This document shows positions 55,436 to 64,000 of a DNA stretch of 64,000 nt, piece by piece. Under the pieces are notes generated by a model. That model searched no databases and was not told where the DNA came from. It saw nothing but the letters and a program-made list of their open reading frames with translations. Each line of letters opens with the position of its first letter. The stretch's first letter is position 1. Origin of the DNA: Campanula takesimana (Eukaryota > Streptophyta > Magnoliopsida > Asterales > Campanulaceae); NCBI GenBank assembly GCA_026119855.1, contig JAOWBW010000321.1, positions 1,054,001 through 1,118,000 of the forward strand, written 5' to 3'. The position numbers and the translations under genes are program-made.

Positions 55436-58019
55436 CAAGTAAGAGTAACAAAGAGATAGCATGTGTATATTTCAAGGATAGGCTACAGCTTGTTGTTGAT
55501 GATGAGTGGTTGGCATCTGGACTTTGCCATGAATGTTGCTAGAGAAGTGTTCGAATTGGCGTCTAGACTTTGCTGGTGTTGTTGATGATGCGGTATCTTG
55601 ATTCGGCCACATGCATTATCGGTGTAGTATTGTGATTGGCATCTGAATTCAGCCCAGGACCTTGATGAGGTGACATCTCGATTCTGTCATCATTGATGAA
55701 ACATTCTTTATGAAGGCGTCTAGAGTTTTCTTTGGACATCATTGGAATAGCATCCGAGTTGGCGTCTTGACTTAGCCCTAAGTGTTGATAAAGTCGAGAT
55801 TGAGGCATCATCTAGATGTTGCTTTGTTGTGTGATGAGATTTTTGATTCTTATGATTTGTCTCCAAGGAGCAATGATAATCGATCGGAGTACCTGCAAGA
55901 GACTTTTACAAGAAAATCAAGGTATATCATGGCATTTGTGCTTGGAAGTGTCATACACGTATAACAAGATAATCATGATTTAGAGAGATTGAGAGATAAG
56001 AGAACACATCCTCCTATTTCAAAAATTTTTGTTCTTGATTGGACTTTGGATGATTTTCTTTTCACAATTGATGTTGAAACTCAAAATCTCATCGTTCTCT
56101 TCAAAAATGAAAACACCACTTCTTTTTTTTCAAGATTTCTTTTGACTCATGGGCATTGCTTGCATTTCAATCCTTGTTTGGTTACGACCGAAAGAATAAA
56201 AGTGTAAAGAGTGTGTATGTGTAAAGAGGGAGAATCAAGGAATGAAACGAATTGTGTATTTTTCCTTTTGAGAATTTTTGTAAGAGATGAGAATCGTGAC
56301 AAGGTATATGGTGAAGCGAGGTTGGAGGCCTAGCTCGAGCATTCGAAAGGTCAATTCCCTACGCCCGTTTGGTCAAGTATACTCAACGACGCCTCTCAGG
56401 ATGGAACACTTCGATCAGCCCCAGATGTTGGTTGTGAAAGCCCCAGAAATTTAATTTACGGAAGCCCCATCTTCTCAAGAATCAACCCCACATTCTAAGA
56501 CTCATTTACTGAGGACCTCGATGTTTGTAAGAACGGGTATATGTGAAATCCCTATCCCAAGGTGCATTATTGATTTGAGGCAGCTTCCTATTTTGATGGT
56601 TGACTGTTTTGAGGTTTAATTATCATTGAGGGTTGTCGCAGGGTTTGATGTTTTCCTACTGGAAATAACTCACATATTGTGATGGTCACCTTCTCATTAG
56701 ATACTTTGTTAAGGAATCAACTTTCTTTGAGGGTTATTTAATTATGCATAACCCCAGCATTGCCGATGATTGAGCTTTGTGACTTGTGACACAAACTGCC
56801 AATTTGAAGAATGCTTTCTACTTTGGTGACTCGTTTGAGAAGGACCTAACCGTCTATGACGGTCGTCTCATGGTTCTGATAGTTTTCGATGTTAAACTTT
56901 CAAAGGACCAACTGTCTATGAGAGTTGTCCTACTTCTAAGCCATTCTACATTACTGGGAAACCAATCTATCATTTCTGAAATTTGTCCCACATTTGACAC
57001 GTAACCCCAGTTCACATTCACCCATTTAAGCCTACTTCCTGATTTTGAATTTTGAGAGTCAGAGGATCACATTCCTTTGTCTCCTTTGCTGTGACAAATT
57101 ACAGGAATTGGCGGGGGAAAGGCACAAGGCCAGTGTTTTGGTAAAGCAAGGGAAAATCCCGTGGGATCTTTGACATCGTGTTTGCACAGAAAAGAATGAT
57201 GGAAGGACGAGAGTAGGGGGAAGCCCCTAGACTCGAGGAAATTTCTCACATTCTGAAATTAATGACTCAAGATTTGGACTGGCGTTAATGGTCAAGTGCT
57301 TCAAAATCAAATGGGCTTTCACAATCATATTAATTTCATTTTTTTAGAAAAGCTATTAATCTATTTGGACTCAAATTAGACTGTGACAAATCGAGATGTG
57401 AACACCATCAAACAACTGTCATAATTAGCACCGCCTGTTGACCTTGCAGGTGGGATGTCCTCGTCGTCGTTGTCGCGCTTTTTGAGATTGACTATATCAT
57501 TAGAGGCTATACGACTTTTGGATGCTGGGCTCCCTCAGTGTAAGGGTCTGGAAGAGCATGTTGGCCTCTAACAAAAGACACCATTTGTCGTCGTTGATGG
57601 TGCTTGCCCAAAGTTGAGAAATCGAGATCTCTTTCAATGTAGATTAGCCTCGTACGCACTGTTCTCTCCTTGTTGTCTTCATTGTTGCGCTTTTCGATCT
57701 TGATGGAGTCCCTGAAGGCTGTCTGATTTTGGTCTCTAACCTCTAAAATTGAGAGGTTGGTTTGTTAAGGGTAAATATTTAACTCTCAAAAATTTCTAGG
57801 GCTAGGGTTTTTTAACCTCTCAGTGTAAGAGGCCGGCTTGAGCTATTAGCTCTTTAGAGAGAGTCACCCGTTGCTGTCGTTGATGGTGCTCACTCATGGG
57901 GTCGAGATGCGTCTTCGGAGTAATAACGTAATATGGACAAAGAATAAAGTAATGTATGAGTGTAAAGCGAAATAAAGTAAACAAGGATTTTTTTTTGTTT
58001 TTTGCGCACCCTTTTTTCT
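55436..58019 (-). other. F non-coding 3' region
   Basis: No supported ORF. Degenerate repeats of GGCATCTGGACTTTGCC-like phrases lie at 55500-55780. A diverged two-unit repeat of about 250-300 bp (GTTGTCGCGCTTTTTGAG ... GTCGTTGATGGTGCT) lies at 57440-57900. Confidence 0.55.
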
Positions 58020-58058
58020 GCCTGAAGCCGCCCTTTCGGTTTTTCAACTTCAGTGGGC
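58020..58058 (-). other. GAAA-loop hairpin, F copy
   Basis: Plus-strand arms CTGAAG and CTTCAG pair perfectly although both differ from the C and X arms. In sense the inner hairpin is CC-GAAA-GG. Confidence 0.78.
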
Positions 58059-58615
58059 AACTTTTTTCGAACTCAATTTTTTTCTTTTAACATAACAATG
58101 ATTGGAAATTTACAATGAATGATGCTTAAGTAGAAAATTGACAATCATAAAACATATGCAGGAATTTACAATACACTGAATAACAATTAATAATACTTGC
58201 GTTATAAGAACGATAATTTCCGCTTCCTGGCACTAGATTAGTCGCTTTGAATCTGTGTCTGATAGCTTGTGGGAACTCCATCAATCGCCTCTGCAAACTT
58301 CTTTGATTGCCTTCATTTGTGAATCCCGTTGAGCACTGTCGGCCCTAATTCTCATCTCAATTAATCGCAGTAAAAAATTAGTCCATACTTTATTGTTTGC
58401 TTTTAATTAAGTGAGATTAATCATTTATGGGACCTGATTAAGAAGCCACTTGATTATAACGCAAGTTCATTAACTGAAAACATATATTTACATGACAAGC
58501 AAGCAGATAAATATATTACAGAAAAGACGACACGCAAGTTTTGATTTAGAAGGTAAAAGAAGTGTGAGCATATTTTTAGAACGGGCCCGGGAGAAAAAAG
58601 GGATTAGAGTTGGAC
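58059..58615 (-). other. F non-coding stretch after gag
   Basis: AT-rich, no ORF or repeat recognised. Confidence 0.5.
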
Positions 58616-58973
58616 GGTGTGCCCTATTCGTAGCAAAAGAGACATATCCCATCGGGTCGGCCAACTTCCATTATTCTCAAAAGGAACAAAACACCTCGTG
58701 CTGGTGAGCTGCGGTCATCGGAGCAAAAAGAGAACACTTTCCTCGGGGGTCGATGAGCCCCTAGGATCATACTTTCAAACATCAAGTTTTTGGAGAAGGT
58801 TTCGGGATAATTTCACCGTCGATTAGAATCTGGATGGCATGTTGGAGATTGAAACAATTCTCTGTGTTGTGGCCCTTTGATTGATGAAATTCGCAGTACG
58901 CAGAATCGTCCCATCGTTTCGGAAGTGGATTTGGCGACACATAACCTTCCATAGGTTTAATAAGCCTTGAGAA
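58616..58973 (-). pseudogene. F gag C-terminus, left of solo LTR G
   Basis: In sense FSRLIKPMEGYVSPNPLPKR leads to the zinc motif CEFHQSKGHNTENC (58898-58855), then FNLQHAIQILIDGEI. The CX2HX4HX4C knuckle matches the C gag and fixes the Tat lineage. It joins the N-terminal piece at 61071 once G and one GAGAA are removed, although the frames do not match, so a frameshift lies near the join. The reading past about 58790 has no recognised motif. Confidence 0.8.
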
Positions 58974-61070
58974 TGTAACGACCCCAAAACCCGTCCCTAT
59001 TTATTTTATATTTTTGGGAATTTTAATTTGATATTATGTGTGCATTTTATGTGTTGCATTATAATTTATGACTTGCACATATTGTATGATTAAATGTGCT
59101 ATTTACTTAGTTAGTAGTAATAATGGTTAAAGGAGTTAAATGATTAAGTTGAAACTTTAGGGTCTTTGTTGAAAATATAAGTTTAGGGGTTAAAGTGTTA
59201 AAAATGAAACTTGGGTGACCAAAGTTGGAAAAATGGGTAAAAAAAAAATCTTCTTATAACTTATCCTTCCTTCTCTCCCTCTGTGTACACAAACTCTGCA
59301 ACTTTTCCTCGTTCATTCCTATGGTTAGGAGAAAAAGGTAAGTTCAACCTATTTCGATTTAATTCTTTTTATTTACTTATCCGTTTTAAAATCTAATTAT
59401 ATAAAAATGATCAAGGTCATTTCTACCCGAACAAAACATATTTCTGCGATACTTTTTCCAGAAATAGGTAAGTTACTAATTCCCCTTTAAATATTAAAAT
59501 GGTCATACATGTTATACTTGATGCTTGTACTTGTTAATTTGTGATTTGATGATTTTTGTGATACTTGTAATTTTGGGACAAAGGGAGTATTCACCTTCTG
59601 TGTAGGAATGAAGAGTTAAATTGAAAGTAATGTTTTGGGATGGTTGTTGCACTCCTGGTAAGAGTATAAGTGCTAGTAAGTTATACTCCTACGCTTGGGA
59701 CGGATGAATTTGGCTTGCAGGAGGAATTTGAGAATTCTGAGTCTGGCTTGTGGGTGACCGCCCAGAATGGGTTTGGGCGACCGCCCATAACTACTGAAAG
59801 GTTTGGTCTGGGACAGAGCACTTTGGGCGACCTCCCAGTCTGGTTTTGGGCGACCGCCCATAAATGCTGAAAAGTTGAGTTGTTCCCTTTCAAGTGATTT
59901 AAAGTTAAATCTTGGTCTAGGTCTTAGGTGATATTCTAGAGTACCTAGAGGGTTGTTGTGGAACACCCTAGTGCTTGAAATTGGTTCCTTTGTGAGCATA
60001 TGTGTTGTGGAATTTGACTAAATGTTAATTGGTTTTGGTTGAACATCTTTTGGTGTGGTTTGGATTGGTTCATCTTTGTGATGTGTTTGGCTTGATTCCC
60101 TACTTTGGAATCATTGCCCCTGGTTTTTGTTTAAGCAAGTATTCATTACTATGCTCGTTTGGAAGTCCAGCTGGTACTTGTTGTGGTGTCGGGTAGTGGT
60201 AGAGATTTTAATGGCACACGAGCCAAGTTCATTGTAAGGCTTCTACCATTTGGTTTCCCATTTTTACCCCCTTCCTTGGGCCACAGATTGGGTTTGGGCT
60301 AGCTCTCCTTTGTGTGAGTTTAGTCATTGTTTAGATTATGACTTTGTGTCATTCCTCCTCCCCCCCCCCCCCGTTGTTGTTGTTGTTTGGTTCATGAACC
60401 GGTTTCAGCCCTTTGGTGCTGCTCAGTTGATACCTCTTAGATGGTTATATGTTTGATTCGAGAACCTTGGCTCAGTATCCACAGTATGAGTGTTATATTC
60501 CGCCTTACGTGTGGAAAGATGAGTTGGCTTTGTCTATCATGTTACGTGCTATGTGGATGTTTATTGACATTGTTCAATTCCGAGTATCATTTCAGCATGT
60601 AACGTAGTTGCATTTTAGTAGCTTACTGAGATTCATTCTCACCCTTATTTGTTTACTGTTTTAGATAAAGGAGAGCCCAGGGGATAGGTCACTTCACAAG
60701 GGAGGACGTCGAGGTGGTGATTTTGGGTAAGACATTTTGGGAAAGTAAGTTTGGTATGTAAAGGCTACATTATGTAAATGTATAATCTTTTGGGTAGTGT
60801 ACCCGTGACTTCATCTTTGTATCACCTATTTTTGGAACATGTTGGTGAGTTGTAAATTTGTAAGTAAAGTGTGTTAGCCTTATGGCTAAGTACTTTGGGT
60901 TGTGAAAGTTTGTTTGTGTGAAATGAAATCAAGTTTCAAGTAAATGTGTTTGGTTATATGAAACTTTTATGAAAGGACATTTCGAAAAAATTTCCTAAAA
61001 TGTTTTATGACGTCTTCCGATCGTGTCCCGAGAGTGGGGCCAAGTAGGACCACGGGTACGGGGAGCGACA
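58974..61070 (+). mobile_element. Solo LTR G (Tekay, E family) inside F gag
   Basis: A single 2097-bp LTR, TGTAACGACCCC...GGGAGCGACA, is related to the E LTR in reverse complement. GAGAA flanks both ends (58969-58973 and 61071-61075). No second LTR or interior is present, so LTR-LTR recombination removed the rest. It contains a GC-rich block at 59751-59861 and a C homopolymer at 60361-60372. Confidence 0.93.
59751..59861. repeat. GC-rich motif cluster in solo LTR G
   Basis: GGGTGACCGCCCA, GGGCGACCGCCCA, GGGCGACCTCCCA and GGGCGACCGCCCA. The core GGGCG-AC-CGCCC differs from GTGCGGCCGCAC in E although both are one LTR family. Confidence 0.8.
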
Positions 61071-62321
61071 GAGAAACTATACCATGGAGGATCGTAGTCA
61101 TGGGTGCATACAACTCATCAAAATGCCTATCATAGCGACTGGACCTTTTTCGCGAACCACTTGGTCGGTGGTCCCTACGGCATTAACCGAACTTTTACGC
61201 GTATCAGGAGAAGCCTGATGGTTTGATCTCCTTGGTGTCGATGATTGAATAGCCCCAGTAAGGATATCCTCATCAATTCTGAGTCCCACACCGCAAATGG
61301 AGGAAAAATTAGTGAAAGGCATGTACCGCATCTTATCATGGTAGAATGGCTGCAGATTCTTCAGAAAGATACGAATTTGTTCAGTCTCATCTGGGCGTAC
61401 TAATTTTTGAGCGATCTTCTTTCGCCAACGCTCAGTGAACTCAGAGAAAGACTCGTTTTCACGCTGCACGCATGAGGTTAAATCACGTTGACTCATCTCC
61501 CATACAGAGTTGTCTGTGTACCTTTTCTGAAATTCATCTACAAGCTTTGCCCAATAATCTATCAAACCAGTGTCTACAGTCATGAACCATTGCTTAGCCG
61601 GTCCAACCAAGGTCAAGTGGAAATTCGAAGCCATTAATGTTGTATTTGCCCCACGTGATTGCATTGCGTGGGCGTACGATTTCAGGTGGGCCATTGGGCA
61701 ACCTATACCATCAAATTTCTCCACATCAGGCATCTTGAAGTTATACGGAAGGGTTGCGGATGGAGCTAATTTCAGTGAATCAGCTGAGAACTCTCCCTTG
61801 CTCATGACCTTTTTTAACATCTTCTTCATCTCCTTGATTTCGAGGTCCTGTTTAGTGGGAGGAGGCTATGGAACACCATTGTTAAGGGCATATGTTTGGG
61901 GAATGAAATTAAAACATTGGGCTTGGGAAGCCCCTTATTCGGGAAAATCCCCAGTGGGGTACACAGCATTAGGATGGAGGGTTTGCATATACTGAAGGTA
62001 GGAATTATGGTTCGGAGGGAACTGATATGGTTCAACTGTGATGTTTGGTTTTGTAGGGATGAAATTTTGGACAGTGACATGGGGTTCATTTTGTTGGGCA
62101 GTTAGGCCTACATCGTTGGAATTCACCTCATTCCCATTCTGTCCCTGACTATTCTATGTCTCACCACCCCCGTGTGTTTGGACCAAAGTAGCTAAAAATG
62201 CATCTAGCTGAACCCTCATTTGTTCCATCAATTTCTCAGTGTGAGCTTTCAAATTCTGATCCAACCATGCTTGAAGCCCTGCTGGTAGCACAAACTCCTG
62301 ATCATTCACTTCTTCGGCCAT
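61071..62321 (-). pseudogene. F gag, N-terminal and core region (Tat type)
   Basis: The ATG at 62321 starts MAEEVNDQEFVLPAGLQAWL. One frame then runs leftwards to 61098 with three stops (after GGGET at 62154, after GDFPE at 61935 and after NNGVP near 61868). The core reads KFDGIGCPMAHLKSYAHAMQ, LTLVGPAKQWF, WAKLVDEFQKRYTD, ESFSEFTERWRKK and IFLKNLQPFYHDKMR, the retrotransposon gag family in its Tat form. A frame change near 61120-61150 precedes the point where solo LTR G splits the gene. Gag would form the particle around element RNA. No pol follows in the interior. Confidence 0.88.
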
Positions 62322-63057
62322 AATTATTTGAGAGAAGTCGGAGTAGAGCTTGAACAAAGTAGTTCTTGGAAGGGACCTTGAATGTCGTGTTAGAAGAATA
62401 TTCTCCCTCTACAAGAATGGGTAAAAAATGAATGTTTTAGATTTTTTGGAATGAGCTTTTATTTACAAGAGAAAAAGGTTGAAAATAAATCATTTTTCAA
62501 AAAGGTTGAAGCGCAAGCAATGCACAAAAACCTAAGAAGCCTGACAAGCACCTTGCTTTATTTTGACACGTTCGATGATTCGATCCTGGAACAGTGGATA
62601 CCGTCTCCAAAGTATAGGACCAACGTTTTTCACCTGTACTAATGGCCATCCAAAGCCCCTAGCGAAGGGCCTATACTCTTTCTGGGATCCACCATTCGGG
62701 TTACGGTCTATGTGAAGGCCTTAACAATTTCAAGTCAATCCAAGCATTTCAATTGATATCCACATTTAGGTTCTTTATGACCATTTTGGAAATGCGTAGG
62801 ATTGAAGGGAAATTACTAGACAAAAACCGGCTTAAGGTCGAGGACGTGTCATTTTCAAAAACATGGACATCGAGGCTTTAATGGTTGGCTTGCATGTGGC
62901 TTACACCCTCGGCGACAGCTAATAGGCGCGCTTCGGGGTGGGAATGTTAACCATAAGCCCTATCGGGGAGTCGATGAGCCCCCTTCACTCGCCGGGCTAC
63001 ATTCCCTAAGGTTTGTATGGTTGGTAAGTCAAAAGTTCGAAAACGTGAACGTGTGCG
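62322..63057 (-). other. F leader between LTR and gag
   Basis: Non-coding. No convincing primer-binding site is visible next to 63058: the bases before TGTAGATACCCC (GAACGTGTGCG) do not fit the TGGCGACTC form seen in C. Confidence 0.55.
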
Positions 63058-64000
63058 TGTAGATACCCCAGAAAAACCCACTACTTGGCTAGAGCGGTGG
63101 AAGGATCCTGGGATGTCTAACTGATTTTAGATTGTAGAGTCGCCACCTATGTTATTAAGGGAACATAAGAAAAACCTAAAGAAATAGCCTATTTTATATA
63201 CAAAACCAGAGATTCAGGAAGAGAAGGGTTCGGGGGTTAGGTGACGGAGTGGGAAGTACTTAAACACCCACTCCGCCCCGCTTACGCGGGTCTTCCTACT
63301 ATTGGTGTTCTAATGCTAAATGTTCTTATTTTAATATGAGAAAAGTGCTAACAATTATAATGTAAAGAAAATGAGAATTACAAAAGAGAAATAAAAAGAA
63401 ACTTGTTTTATTGATTTTTATGCTAAAGATTACATGTAACAATTACATTAATATGAAATGGGGAAATTAAAGTAGTATTTGAAATGTTGGAAGATAACCT
63501 TGACCAAACTTCAATAGTGAAGTGGCCTTTTAGGTCATGTTCTCTTTTATGGGGATTTCTCTTTTATGGGGATTGCATACATTAACTAGACAAATAAAAT
63601 AAGAGAAGAAGAATAAAGTACCTTTAGAAAATAAGAACTTCAAACTTTTACTTGAAGATGGATTTGTTGTAGAGAAATTGTTATGCAACACTTTGTGTAG
63701 TGTTTTTGTAGAGAAAATATTGTTGAGAAAATGTGTGTAGAGTTTTGGTGTGTAAGAAGTTGAAGCTCCTTTCTAAGGTAAAAAGAAGAGGTTTTTATAG
63801 GTGAAAAAGAGAGGCAAATATGGTCTTTCAACCAATAAGAAAATAAAGAAAATCAAATAATAAAGATAAAATCAAATAATAATAAAAAGAAATATTTTGT
63901 TTTAAAGAAAAGGCTAAAAATATGGGATTGAGAGTTACAAGCCTAGGGGGGATGAATGTGAAGGTAAAAAAAGGTATTTTTGTATCAAGAAGAGATGTTG
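63058..64000 (-). repeat. F 5' LTR, first 943 bp on the plus strand
   Basis: It begins TGTAGATACCCC. A PBS-like GAGTCGCCAC lies at 63137-63146 (79 bp inside), followed by a palindromic GGGTGTTTAAG-like region and CCCACTCCG/CGGAGTGGG arms near 63245-63280. The other border lies beyond the window. Confidence 0.65.

Larger units (their letters stand above)
54193..64000 (-). mobile_element. Element F: Tat-type gag-only retrotransposon, right LTR leaves window
   Basis: A left LTR fragment ends GGGGTGTCTACA at 54570, followed by a purine tract (in sense GAGGGGCTC). The right LTR begins TGTAGATACCCC at 63058, the inverse of that end. Between them are 3' arrays, a GAAA-loop hairpin and a broken Tat gag, all pointing left. 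No pol motif was found. F shares its non-coding motifs with C but little primary sequence. The left LTR is cut at 54193 by D. Confidence 0.8.

Noticed and set aside
63058..63160. Placing the F LTR border at the GAGTCGCCAC site instead of 63058
   Set aside because: TGTAGATACCCC is the exact inverse type of the other LTR end GGGGTGTCTACA, whereas no TG start with matching CA end fits near 63147.

Overview
This 64 kb window looks like intergenic heterochromatin from a flowering plant. I see no host gene, tRNA or rRNA. Nearly every stretch belongs to LTR retrotransposons of plant lineages: Ty3/gypsy Athila, Tat and Tekay (chromovirus), and Ty1/copia of an Angela/BARE-like kind. One small hAT-type element and a truncated relative are also present. 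I cannot name the species.

The layout is a set of nested insertions, most of them proved by 5-bp target-site duplications (TSDs). Element A (copia, + strand) is the old host. Its gag is cut at 17230 by X (Athila, + strand, 1-17229; its 5' part lies left of the window). X carries a 349-bp hAT-like element (4216-4564) and, inside its 3' LTR, Y (Tekay, - strand, 6790-15871, TSD ATCTC). A's RNase H domain is cut by B (copia, + strand, 20657-28271, TSD TTACA). A's last pol codons are cut by C (Tat, - strand, 28713-41329, TSD GTAAG). A ends in an LTR (41386-42850) that is followed by a second primer-binding site and leader, so A shares this LTR with a tandem partner. The partner collapses at 43.5-43.95 kb into an inverted junction with D (the same copia family, - strand, about 43.95-54.19 kb). 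D's primer-binding site is split by E (Tekay, - strand, 46541-52716, TSD CTCTG). From 54193 to the end is F (Tat, - strand), whose gag is interrupted by solo LTR G (58974-61070, TSD GAGAA).

No element is intact. X pol, its ORF3 and A are full of stops and frameshifts. B has lost its reverse transcriptase core in frame. Y keeps 3.26-kb LTRs around a decayed 2.55-kb interior. E keeps gag-protease fused to a chromodomain. C and F keep only gag. The very similar LTRs of Y, C and E suggest recent copying by helpers elsewhere.

The most interesting signals are non-coding. (1) Clusters of GC-rich palindromes sit in the LTRs of all lineages, with a family-specific sequence, and recur in the leader or interior of the same element. 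(2) A hairpin with a GAAA-type loop and a covarying outer stem lies downstream of the last ORF in Athila and in both Tat elements. (3) A second covarying motif, CTACG...CGTAG, recurs in the Tat elements. (4) The C leader holds a 1.7-kb array with about 80 W-box hexamers. (5) The C 3' region holds an array of telo-box-like motifs.
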